5,651 nucleotides of DNA from an uncultured Burkholderiales bacterium (GCA_903925445.1 CAIYFE010000347.1:1-5651); one strand, 5' to 3'; counted from the stretch's first letter, positions 1 through 5,651 are shown. Notes: a model not told the origin generated them from the sequence alone. Numbers and translations: made by a program.

Positions 1-36
1 CAGAATGTGTGCGTCGCTCAAAGGCTGATGGGTCAT
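1..36 (-). CDS. Possible 5' end of an unidentified gene, cut by the left edge
   Basis: An ATG (complement of 34-36) opens a minus-strand frame, MTHQPLSDAHIL, that stays open to the window edge, 27 bases after the mnmE stop. It has the same direction as mnmE, so it could be the next gene of that unit. No Shine-Dalgarno sequence is visible before the ATG, and twelve residues are too few to assign a family. An open frame this short is expected by chance, and the stretch could equally be intergenic or hold the end of a convergent plus-strand gene. I do not recognise the product. Confidence 0.22.
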   Translation of the reverse strand, partial: MTHQPLSDAHIL

Positions 37-63
37 CGTGTGATTTTATCGGGCATGCGGGCT

Positions 64-1488
64 TTACTTGCCGATGCAAAAGCTGGAAAAAATCACGCCC
101 AACAAGTCTTCATTGGAAAACTCACCCGTGATGGAGTTCAAGGCGTTTTGTGCCAAGCGCAATTCTTCGGCCAAAACGTCCAAGGCAGGTGCCTTTTGTT
201 GCAACAAGTCATGCGCCATTTGCAGGTGCTCTTGCATGAGCTTTAAGGCTTGTACGTGACGCTCCCGCGCCATGAACAGCCCCTCAGACCCAGCCTCTTG
301 CCAACCCACCACATCCAGCAATTGCTGGCGTAAAACATCCAGCCCTTCGCCCGTCTTGGCTGACAACACCAACGGGGTTGCTTGGCTTGAAATGTGCGCT
401 GTTTTTTCAAGCGCGTCGGCTTTGTTCCAAATGTGAAGCAATGGAATGTGCGCGGTTATTTTTTCTTGCAGCGTTTGGGCAATTTGCTGATCGGCGAGTT
501 GGTAAGCAGGGTCTTTTTCTCGCGTGATGTCGTGCAGAAAAAGAACCACATCGGCTTGGGCAATTTGGTGCCAAGCGCGTTGAATGCCAATGCGTTCAAC
601 CTCATCGATGTTGGGTTGATCGCGCAAGCCCGCCGTGTCAATGACGTGCAAGGGAACGCCTTGGATTTGAATGGTTTGTTGCACCACATCGCGGGTTGTG
701 CCCGCGATGGGCGTGACGATGGCCAATTCAGCGCCAGCCAATGCATTGAGCAACGAACTTTTGCCGGCGTTGGGTTGCCCGGCAATCACCACGCGAATGC
801 CTTCGCGCAACAACGAACCTTGGCGTGTGCGCTGCATGATTTGCTGCCATTGCGCCTGCAGCCTGTTCAATTGGCCTTGTGCATCGGCTTGTTGCAAAAA
901 GTCAATTTCTTCTTCTGGGAAGTCCAGCGTTGCCTCTACCAACATGCGCAACTGAATCACCGCGTCGCGCAACTGAAAAATGCATTGAGAAAACTCGCCG
1001 CTGAGGGATCGACTTGCGCTCCTCGCCGCGGCTTCGGTGCTGGCGTCAATCAAATCGGCCACTGCCTCGGCTTGTGCCAAATCCAGTTTGTGGTTCAAAA
1101 ATGCACGTTGCGTGAACTCACCCGCTTGCGCCAATCGGAGGTTGGCCAACATCGGCTTGTGCTCGTCGTCCTGCGCTGCTGCAAGTTCCAAACAGCGCGA
1201 CACCAACAATTGCAAAACCACAGGGCCGCCATGTGCTTGAAGTTCTAAAACATCTTCGCCGGTATAGCTGTTGGGGCCTTCAAAATAAATGGCCAGCACA
1301 TGATCAATCGGTTGCTGCTTGGCATCTCGCAAGGCCAAATATGTGGCTTCACGTGGTTTTAATTTTTTGCCACATAACTGGGCGACATATTTTTTTATAT
1401 TTTTTCCACTGATGCGAACAATTCCCACCGCACCGCGACCCGGCGCCGTGGCAATGGCAATGATGGGGAATTCTTGTGATCCAAACAT
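64..1488 (-). CDS. mnmE: tRNA uridine-5-carboxymethylaminomethyl(34) synthesis GTPase MnmE (TrmE)
   Basis: MnmE is a cytosolic GTPase that works with MnmG to build the (carboxymethyl)aminomethyl group on wobble uridine 34 of certain tRNAs, using a one-carbon folate donor. From the ATG at 1488 the protein has 474 residues, slightly longer than the roughly 454 of E. coli. The N-terminal folate-binding domain (GRGAVGIVR, then SYTGEDVLELQAHGG) is followed by a helical domain (LDLAQAEAVADLIDAS). The inserted G domain has G1 GQPNAGKSS (about 237-245), G2 GTTRD (263-267), G3 DTAG (284-287), G4 NKAD (355-358) and G5 SAK (376-378). The protein ends in the diagnostic FCIGK with its catalytic cysteine. 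An in-frame ATG at 1521 would add 11 residues (MGDLFFRDNAN), but it sits in the loop of the yidC terminator. The start at 1488 matches the family N-terminus and has GGGA ten bases upstream. No separate promoter is obvious, so expression may depend on read-through from yidC. Confidence 0.97.
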   Translation of the reverse strand: MFGSQEFPIIAIATAPGRGAVGIVRISGKNIKKYVAQLCGKKLKPREATYLALRDAKQQPIDHVLAIYFEGPNSYTGEDVLELQAHGGPVVLQLLVSRCLELAAAQDDEHKPMLANLRLAQAGEFTQRAFLNHKLDLAQAEAVADLIDASTEAAARSASRSLSGEFSQCIFQLRDAVIQLRMLVEATLDFPEEEIDFLQQADAQGQLNRLQAQWQQIMQRTRQGSLLREGIRVVIAGQPNAGKSSLLNALAGAELAIVTPIAGTTRDVVQQTIQIQGVPLHVIDTAGLRDQPNIDEVERIGIQRAWHQIAQADVVLFLHDITREKDPAYQLADQQIAQTLQEKITAHIPLLHIWNKADALEKTAHISSQATPLVLSAKTGEGLDVLRQQLLDVVGWQEAGSEGLFMARERHVQALKLMQEHLQMAHDLLQQKAPALDVLAEELRLAQNALNSITGEFSNEDLLGVIFSSFCIGK

Positions 1489-1503
1489 ATTCGCATTGTC
1501 CCG

Positions 1504-1532
1504 AAAAAAAAGGTCGCCCATGGGCGACCCTT
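1504..1532 (-). terminator. Rho-independent terminator after yidC
   Basis: A perfect 18-bp palindrome, GGTCGCCCATGGGCGACC (1512-1529), is followed on the minus strand by eight T (A8 at 1504-1511 on plus). The stem can extend with one G-U and two A-U pairs into the U-tract, around a CATG tetraloop. It begins 22 bases after the yidC stop and ends just before the mnmE ribosome binding site. It should end or attenuate the rpmH-rnpA-yidD-yidC transcript. In the plus direction the trailing sequence is only CTTATTT, so termination that way would be weak, and no plus-strand gene ends here. Confidence 0.88.
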
Positions 1533-1551
1533 ATTTAAAACAATCAGACTT

Positions 1552-3237
1552 TTAGTTTTTGAGAACGCCCAATTGTTTATTGATGACCCATTGCTGGCTG
1601 ATGGACAAAATATTATTCGTCAACCAATAAAGCACCAAGCCCGAGGGGAAGAAGAAGAACATGACGCTGAACGCCAACGGCATGATCCACATCAACTTGG
1701 CTTGCATAGGATCGGGTGGGGTGGGATTGAGCCATGTTTGCAACAAGCTGGTGGCCGTCATCACCACGGGCAAGATGAACAATGGATCTGGCGCCGACAA
1801 ATCGTGAATCCAACCAATCCAAGGTGCGTTGCGCATTTCAACGGTTGACAGCAGCACCCAATACAAAGCGATGAACACTGGAATTTGAATCGCAATGGGT
1901 AAGCATCCGCCCATGGGGTTGACCTTTTCTTCGCGATAAATTTTCATCATCTCCATTTGCATTTGCTGTGGGTTGTCCTTGAGACGTTCTCGCATTTCCG
2001 TGATGCGGGGATTGATGGCTTTCATTTTTGCCATGCTGCGGTAAGCATGCGCATTGAGCCAAAAGAACGCGGCCTTGAGCAACACCACCAAAGCCACAAT
2101 CGACCAGCCCCAGTTATTGATCAATTTATGCAATTGATCCAACAACCAATACAAGGGTTTGGCAAGAATCGTCAACCAACCATAGTCTTTGACCAATTCC
2201 AAGCCTGGATATAAAGCTTCCAGTTTTTTCTCTTCTTGAGGCCCTGCATAAAACGTGGCGCTCACGCTTTTGGTTTCCCCTGTTTTCAAGGTGTCCAAAG
2301 GCGCGATCAAGGTTGCGCGATAGCAGCAATCTGGCGTTGCCGCACCAATATCCACCGCATCCAATGAAATATTGCGATTCAACCCATCAGGTAAAACCCA
2401 AGCACTTACAAAATAATGTTGAACCATGGCGACATAACCGTTCGCCGATTGCTTCTCCACATCCACTTTGTTTTTCTTGATGTCTTCGAATTTAACTTTT
2501 TGATATTTCTTGGCATCGGTATAAACCGCGGGCCCAGTAAAAGTTGAATAAAAAGACGACTCGCCTTGAGGTTTATTGCCATCTCTTACCAGTTGGAAAT
2601 ACAACTGAGGAGAAATATCTTGGCCGCTTTGGTTGATCACTTGATGGGTGACTTGAATATCGTAAGCGCCGCGTTTAAAGGTATAGGTTTTGACCAATTT
2701 AACGCCATTGACCGCGTCTGATTCAAAAGACACCGTCAAACTGTCTTGTCCTTGCGCCATCGTCAAGGGACCTGGGCGCAAATTCATGGGCGTTTTATGC
2801 GTTGGCAAAACCAATGAACCCGCACCAGAAATCAACCCCGTTTGCGCGGTATAAATTCTGTCTTTTGATTCGTCCAGCAACACAATGTTATTGCCCGGAT
2901 GGTTGATGTCTTCATGTTTTAAAAACTCAACGCGCGCGATTGTTGCGCCCAAAGAATCAAAACTGAGTTTGAAAACATCGGTGCTAATTTGCACCTTGGA
3001 AGATTGCACTGCTGCTGTTTTTTCTTCGCTGGGCAATGCGCCTGCCACAGTAGATGAAGCCACTGCTTTTGGAATATCTGCCGAAGAAGTTGCCTTTGCC
3101 GCCTCAATTTGCGCGGGTGTTTTGGGCGTTGGAAAAAATGTAGCTGGGTGGCCATTGAATACTTGCCATTGATCCCACAACAAGATCATGGAAAAACCAA
3201 AAATCACCCACAAGATGGTGCGACGAATGTCGTTCAT
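1552..3237 (-). CDS. yidC: Membrane protein insertase YidC (Oxa1 family)
   Basis: YidC inserts and folds inner-membrane proteins, alone or with SecYEG. The 561 residues show the Gram-negative layout: TM1 as an uncleaved signal anchor (about 7-22), a large periplasmic domain (about 25-350), then the conserved five-helix insertase core. The core has TM2 in NNWGWSIVALVVLLKAAFFWL (374-394), a cytoplasmic hairpin (MAKMKAINPRITEMRERL), NPMGGCLPIAIQIPVFIALYW (440-460), WIHDLSAPDP, and FFPSGLVLYWLTNN (529-542). The core Arg of E. coli TM2 (R366) is replaced by Lys388, which I recall as usual in Betaproteobacteria and which keeps the positive charge. Two adjacent cysteines (304-305) lie in the periplasmic domain. 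The ATG overlaps the yidD stop (ATGA), and GGAAAG about nine bases upstream serves as ribosome binding site. A terminator follows directly. There is no long basic C-terminal tail: the protein ends INKQLGVLKN. Confidence 0.98.
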   Translation of the reverse strand: MNDIRRTILWVIFGFSMILLWDQWQVFNGHPATFFPTPKTPAQIEAAKATSSADIPKAVASSTVAGALPSEEKTAAVQSSKVQISTDVFKLSFDSLGATIARVEFLKHEDINHPGNNIVLLDESKDRIYTAQTGLISGAGSLVLPTHKTPMNLRPGPLTMAQGQDSLTVSFESDAVNGVKLVKTYTFKRGAYDIQVTHQVINQSGQDISPQLYFQLVRDGNKPQGESSFYSTFTGPAVYTDAKKYQKVKFEDIKKNKVDVEKQSANGYVAMVQHYFVSAWVLPDGLNRNISLDAVDIGAATPDCCYRATLIAPLDTLKTGETKSVSATFYAGPQEEKKLEALYPGLELVKDYGWLTILAKPLYWLLDQLHKLINNWGWSIVALVVLLKAAFFWLNAHAYRSMAKMKAINPRITEMRERLKDNPQQMQMEMMKIYREEKVNPMGGCLPIAIQIPVFIALYWVLLSTVEMRNAPWIGWIHDLSAPDPLFILPVVMTATSLLQTWLNPTPPDPMQAKLMWIMPLAFSVMFFFFPSGLVLYWLTNNILSISQQWVINKQLGVLKN

Positions 3238-3506
3238 GACGATTTCTTTCCGAGTTTGGCTGAATTCAGCAGAGAAGAAAAACCAGGTTTTTCAACAGGA
3301 ACAGGATCATGGCCACCAGCGCACCAGGGGTGACAGCGACCAAGACGTTTGAGCGTGAGATAACTGCCTTGCAGCGCGCCATGCAATTGCAACGCTTGCA
3401 AGGAATAAGCAGAGCACGTGGGTTCAAAACGGCAAGCCGAACCCAGCCACGGACTCAAAAGCAACCGATAGGCTTTGACACAGCGAATCAAAAATAACTG
3501 AATCAT
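3234..3506 (-). CDS. yidD: Membrane protein insertion efficiency factor YidD
   Basis: YidD is a small, peripheral inner-membrane protein thought to assist YidC-dependent insertion; its mechanism is not well defined. The 90-residue product has the family signature: an amphipathic or hydrophobic N-terminus (IQLFLIRCVKAYRLLLSPWLG), the cysteine motif CRFEPTCSAYS (25-35), and RCHPWCAGGHDPVP (57-70). The C-terminal tail (71-90) is basic and variable, as is usual. It starts on an ATG that overlaps the rnpA stop by ATGA and ends by overlapping the yidC ATG in the same way. No clear Shine-Dalgarno sequence precedes its start, so re-initiation by ribosomes finishing rnpA is the likely route. Length and position between rnpA and yidC fit the family exactly. 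Confidence 0.96.
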   Translation of the reverse strand: MIQLFLIRCVKAYRLLLSPWLGSACRFEPTCSAYSLQALQLHGALQGSYLTLKRLGRCHPWCAGGHDPVPVEKPGFSSLLNSAKLGKKSS

Positions 3507-3877
3507 GATGCTGTGAGTTTCACAAATAATTGTGTCAATTCTTGCCGAACCGCTTGCTTGAGCGCTTCTGAAGAAGCGCTGACATAACGGCGTGTATCAA
3601 ATGCAGCACTGAGGCGAACGACATAAGCCGTTGGCTGCAATACATGCGCAAACTCTTGTGAAACACTGAAAATTTGTCTTTTCAACAAATTACGGGTGAC
3701 TGCTCGCTTGGCCCAACGTTTCGGCGTCAAAGCACCCAAAAGAAGTTGTTGCGGCAATAACGCTTGATCCAATGATTCTTTAGGCTGCCATTGATGCAAC
3801 ACAAAGTGCGGCGTTCTGCACACTTTGCTGGCAGACATGACCGTTTGAAAATGCGCCCACTGTTTCAAATGCTCCAC
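3503..3877 (-). CDS. rnpA: Ribonuclease P protein component
   Basis: This is the small basic protein subunit of RNase P, which binds the catalytic RNA (rnpB, not in this window) and helps it remove 5' leaders from pre-tRNAs. The 124-residue product has the N-terminal F-x-x-V ... RTPHFVLH strand region and the RNA-binding signature KRAVTRNLLKRQ (57-68). The usual RNR reads RNL here, a variant I recall in related Burkholderiales. The start is a GTG (complement of 3875-3877) preceded by GAGG eight bases upstream. The first in-frame ATG (residue 14) would delete conserved N-terminal sequence. The gene follows rpmH by 37 bases and its TGA overlaps the yidD ATG. The order rpmH-rnpA-yidD-yidC is the classic bacterial arrangement. 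Confidence 0.97.
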   Translation of the reverse strand: MEHLKQWAHFQTVMSASKVCRTPHFVLHQWQPKESLDQALLPQQLLLGALTPKRWAKRAVTRNLLKRQIFSVSQEFAHVLQPTAYVVRLSAAFDTRRYVSASSEALKQAVRQELTQLFVKLTAS

Positions 3878-3914
3878 GAAATCGACCTCGCGGACCGCTC
3901 AGTGAGCCACAAAA

Positions 3915-4049
3915 TTAGACAGCCAGGCGTTTGCGACCTTTGGCACGGCGTGCGTTGATCACAGCGCGGCCTCCGCGTGTTTTCATGCGAACCAAAAAGC
4001 CGTGGGTACGAGCGCGACGAGTTTTAGAGGGCTGGTAAGTGCGTTTCAT
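3915..4049 (-). CDS. rpmH: 50S ribosomal protein L34
   Basis: L34 is a small, very basic protein of the large ribosomal subunit. The 44-codon frame starts MKRTYQPSKTRRARTHGF, continues through a region rich in Arg and Lys (VRMKTRGGRAVINARRAKGRK) and ends RLAV. This is the full canonical length, and the sequence is near-invariant across proteobacteria. A GGA about eight bases before the ATG can serve as ribosome binding site. It is the first gene of the minus-strand unit, has its own promoter in the divergent gap, and is followed 37 bases later by rnpA. No alternative identity is plausible. Confidence 0.99.
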   Translation of the reverse strand: MKRTYQPSKTRRARTHGFLVRMKTRGGRAVINARRAKGRKRLAV

Positions 4050-4070
4050 GACAAAAATCCAAAAATTAGA

Positions 4071-4087
4071 TCCCTGTTGATCAGGGA
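4071..4087 (-). ncRNA. Stem-loop at the 5' end of the rpmH leader
   Basis: The inverted repeat TCCCTG-ATCAA-CAGGGA (minus-strand reading) forms a 6-bp stem with a 5-base loop. It lies immediately after the predicted transcription start of rpmH and about 20 bases before its ATG. A U-rich stretch (TCTAATTTTTGG) follows, but it is too distant and broken to look like a full terminator. Likely roles are stabilising the mRNA 5' end or mild attenuation. It is a leader structure, not an independent RNA. Confidence 0.45.
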
Positions 4088-4095
4088 AACCCATG

Positions 4096-4125
4096 ATTAT
4101 CGCAAATTTTTGGCCGCCACGTCAA
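4096..4125 (-). promoter_or_regulatory. Sigma70-type promoter of rpmH-rnpA-yidD-yidC
   Basis: On the minus strand TTGACG (-35, 4120-4125) and GATAAT (-10, 4096-4101) each match consensus at five of six positions, with an 18-base spacer. The predicted start is near 4088-4090, giving a leader of about 40 bases before the rpmH ATG. This is the best promoter match I found in the divergent region and points the right way. Confidence 0.7.
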
Positions 4126-4183
4126 TCCGTTACACAAGATGTTTTATTTTCGATCGATTCATTTCAAAAATATTCTTTTGTCC

Positions 4184-4192
4184 TGTGGATAA
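4184..4192 (-). promoter_or_regulatory. DnaA box (perfect consensus)
   Basis: TGTGGATAA on plus reads TTATCCACA on minus, an exact match to the high-affinity DnaA 9-mer. Its flank, CCTGTGGATAA, resembles box R1 of E. coli oriC in sequence and in orientation relative to the AT-rich stretch on its left. Confidence 0.85.
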
Positions 4193-4202
4193 ATTTTTGA
4201 TA
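4190..4202 (-). promoter_or_regulatory. Candidate IHF binding site
   Basis: Read on minus, TATCAAAAATTTA matches the IHF core consensus WATCAANNNNTTR at every defined position. It overlaps the end of the left-facing DnaA box by three bases. IHF bends DNA at several proteobacterial origins. The sequence is AT-rich, so a chance match is possible. Confidence 0.4.
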
Positions 4203-4233
4203 AAGTACGTTTTCGCAAGCCCATTAGGCCAAG

Positions 4234-4242
4234 CTATCCACA
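4234..4242 (+). promoter_or_regulatory. DnaA box (one mismatch)
   Basis: CTATCCACA differs from TTATCCACA only at the first position. It lies 14 bases before the dnaA ATG, in opposite orientation to the box at 4184-4192, with their starts 50 bases apart. Being so near the start codon, DnaA bound here could block transcription of its own gene. Confidence 0.65.
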
Positions 4243-4255
4243 GAACTATTTATTT

Positions 4256-5651
4256 ATGACAACGGGCTTCACATCTTCCGCAACCGACAGCTTGCCAGAC
4301 GGCTCAGGCGATGGTTTGTGGCAAGCATGCATTGATCAACTGGCACAAGAATTACCAGAGCAGCAATTCAACACCTGGATCAAACCGCTCGTCGCCAAAG
4401 TAGCTGAAGATTTCAGCAAAGTTGTGGTTTTGGTCGGAAATCGGTTCAAACTGGACTGGGTTCGTGCCCAATACGCGGGTCGAATCAGCCACATCTTGCA
4501 ACAAATGTATGGCCAACCCATTCTTTTGGAGTTAGCAATCACTCCTAAAGAAGCCCAAGCAAAACCCAGGTCTGTGCCGTTCATCCAAGAAATCGAGGCG
4601 CTCCCAGAAAGCTTTGTTGGCATTGAAGAAAACACGCCCAGTGGCCCACGCAATCGCCTCAACACAGCGCTGACCTTTGATAACTTGGTCGAAGGATCGG
4701 CCAATCGCATGGCGCGCGCAGCGGCCACCCATGTGGCAACCATGCCTGGTCAGCTTTACAACCCTTTGTTCATTTACGGCGGCGTAGGGCTGGGCAAGAC
4801 GCATTTGGTGCATGCGGTGGGAAACAAACTTTTGTCTGAACGTCCCGATGCCAAAGTTTTATACATCCATGCTGAGCAGTTCGTATCGGATGTGGTTAAA
4901 GCCTACCAACGCAAAACTTTTGATGAATTCAAAGAGCGTTATCACTCACTAGATTTGCTATTGATTGACGATGTTCAATTTTTTGCAAACAAAGAACGCA
5001 CCCAAGAAGAGTTTTTCAACGCCTTTGAAGCCTTGCTGGCTAAAAAGTCACACATTGTGATGACCAGCGACACGTATCCCAAAGGCCTGACCGACATTCA
5101 CGAACGCTTGGTTTCTCGGTTTGATGCGGGTTTGACTGTGGCCATCGAACCTCCCGAACTCGAAATGCGGGTGGCTATTTTGATCAGCAAAGCGCGCCAT
5201 GAAGGGGCTGAAATGCCCGAAGAAGTCGCCTTTTTCGTGGCTAAAAACGTGCGCTCTAACGTGCGTGAGCTCGAAGGCGCGTTGCGAAAAATCTTGGCTT
5301 ATTCCAGATTCAACCAAAAAGAAATTTCCATTCAATTGGCACGCGATGCGCTGCGCGATTTGTTGTCGATTCAAAATCGCCAAATTTCTGTTGAAAACAT
5401 TCAAAAAACAGTGGCTGACTATTACAAAATCAAAGTCGCTGACATGTATTCCAAAAAGCGTCCAGCCTCCATTGCACGGCCACGGCAAATTGCCATGTAC
5501 CTTGCCAAAGAGCTTACCCAAAAGAGCTTGCCAGAAATTGGTGAGCTTTTTGGCGGACGCGATCACACCACCGTTTTGCATGCTGTTCGAAAAATAGCGG
5601 CAGAAAGACAGCAATTGAGCGAACTTAACCAACAACTTCATGTTTTGGAGC
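4256..5651 (+). CDS. dnaA: Chromosomal replication initiator DnaA (3' end cut by window)
   Basis: DnaA is the AAA+ ATPase that binds DnaA boxes at oriC, unwinds the adjacent AT-rich DNA and helps load DnaB helicase. The window holds 465 codons plus one base with no stop; family length implies that only a few residues are missing. Domain I (about 20-95) has LWQACIDQLAQELPEQQFNTWIKPL. A linker (about 96-135) follows, then the AAA+ core with Walker A GGVGLGKTH (175-183), Walker B LLLIDDVQF (234-242), the box VII arginine finger in SRFDAGLTV (R288) and sensor 2 VRELEGAL (R337). DNA-binding domain IV has ARPRQIAMYLAKEL (407-420) and the signature GGRDHTTVLHAV (433-444). All key residues are present. 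The N-terminus carries about 16 residues before the domain I start of E. coli DnaA. The ATG at 4256 lacks a clear Shine-Dalgarno sequence; its upstream bases are ACTATTTATTT. DnaA boxes just upstream suggest autoregulation. Confidence 0.98.
   Translation, partial: MTTGFTSSATDSLPDGSGDGLWQACIDQLAQELPEQQFNTWIKPLVAKVAEDFSKVVVLVGNRFKLDWVRAQYAGRISHILQQMYGQPILLELAITPKEAQAKPRSVPFIQEIEALPESFVGIEENTPSGPRNRLNTALTFDNLVEGSANRMARAAATHVATMPGQLYNPLFIYGGVGLGKTHLVHAVGNKLLSERPDAKVLYIHAEQFVSDVVKAYQRKTFDEFKERYHSLDLLLIDDVQFFANKERTQEEFFNAFEALLAKKSHIVMTSDTYPKGLTDIHERLVSRFDAGLTVAIEPPELEMRVAILISKARHEGAEMPEEVAFFVAKNVRSNVRELEGALRKILAYSRFNQKEISIQLARDALRDLLSIQNRQISVENIQKTVADYYKIKVADMYSKKRPASIARPRQIAMYLAKELTQKSLPEIGELFGGRDHTTVLHAVRKIAAERQQLSELNQQLHVLE

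Larger units (their letters stand above)
4178..4206 (+). promoter_or_regulatory. Candidate dnaA promoter overlapping a DnaA box
   Basis: TTGTCC (4178-4183) and TAAAGT (4201-4206) are spaced by 17 bases, each matching sigma70 consensus at four of six positions. The DnaA box at 4184-4192 would lie in the spacer, a layout suited to repression of dnaA by its own product. An alternative -35, TTGATA at 4197-4202, lacks a convincing -10. The call is tentative because AT-rich sequence gives many weak matches. Confidence 0.3.
4129..4242. other. Putative chromosomal replication origin (oriC) or DnaA-controlled region
   Basis: This AT-rich part of the divergent rpmH-dnaA gap holds, in order, a near-match to the E. 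coli 13-mer unwinding repeat (4138-4150, GATGTTTTATTTT, one mismatch to GATCTNTTNTTTT), a perfect DnaA box facing left (4184-4192), an overlapping IHF-consensus match (4190-4202) and a one-mismatch DnaA box facing right (4234-4242). The order AT-rich element, left-facing box, IHF site, right-facing box echoes E. coli oriC. Flanking genes point away on both sides, as around an origin. Only two good boxes is few for a full oriC, so it may be part of the origin, with further boxes beyond dnaA, or only the dnaA autoregulatory region. Confidence 0.5.

Noticed and set aside
394..1248. Long plus-strand open frame (284 codons) opposite mnmE
   Set aside because: It is antisense to a fully conserved mnmE with all G motifs and shows no recognisable domain. 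Its translation is a codon-bias shadow rich in Gln, Leu and Ala.
3512..3524. Dyad TGTGA-GTT-TCACA near the rnpA/yidD junction
   Set aside because: The 3-base spacer does not fit a CRP-type site (6-base spacer), and it falls in rnpA coding sequence. It is probably a chance 5-bp dyad, though it could form a small hairpin near the yidD start.
3878..3914. Terminator or regulatory hairpin between rpmH and rnpA
   Set aside because: Only a 4-bp stem (GCTC-ACT-GAGC) is seen, with no U-tract; the 37-base gap is explained by the rnpA ribosome binding site.
4128..4136. CGTTACACA as a third DnaA box
   Set aside because: It ends in CACA but has four mismatches to TTATCCACA, so it is too weak to count without binding data.
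4069..4155. Three GATC sites as Dam/SeqA-type origin control
   Set aside because: GATC density is far below that of E. coli oriC, and Dam/SeqA control is not expected in Betaproteobacteria; two of the sites belong to the rpmH leader stem-loop.
4002..4259. Plus-strand open frame across rpmH and the divergent gap
   Set aside because: It runs antisense to rpmH and then through the promoter and DnaA-box region, with no conserved motif; its composition reflects AT-rich intergenic DNA.
5048..5641. Minus-strand open frame (197 codons) opposite dnaA
   Set aside because: It lies wholly antisense to the conserved AAA+ and DNA-binding domains of dnaA, has no family features and no ribosome binding site of note.

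Overview
This window is a conserved bacterial chromosomal core locus around dnaA, with gene order and protein sequences typical of Betaproteobacteria. The YidC start (MNDIRRTILWVIFGF) and the MnmE and RnpA motifs most resemble what I remember of Burkholderiales, particularly Comamonadaceae. That placement is from memory, not a search. Base composition looks moderate by eye, which is low for that family.

Layout: everything left of about 4050 reads on the minus strand, in the order rpmH (L34) > rnpA (RNase P protein) > yidD > yidC > mnmE. dnaA lies to the right on the plus strand and runs off the right edge with probably only a few codons missing. rnpA/yidD and yidD/yidC each overlap by ATGA, so the three are likely translationally coupled. 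A strong intrinsic terminator follows yidC and separates it from mnmE. The palindrome contains an upstream in-frame ATG, so the mnmE start is best placed at 1488. A few codons of a possible next gene lie at the far left edge.

The 206-bp divergent rpmH-dnaA gap holds a good sigma70-type promoter for rpmH with a stem-loop at the predicted transcript 5' end. It also holds an AT-rich stretch with one near-match to the E. coli 13-mer, a perfect DnaA box, an overlapping IHF-consensus match and a second, one-mismatch DnaA box in opposite orientation. This looks like a compact oriC and/or the DnaA-autoregulated dnaA promoter, and gene orientation diverges from it on both sides.

The genes link replication initiation (DnaA), translation and tRNA maturation or modification (L34, RNase P, MnmE) and membrane protein insertion (YidD, YidC). 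I see no mobile element, CRISPR array, tRNA, rRNA or novel multi-gene system. The points of interest are regulatory and architectural.
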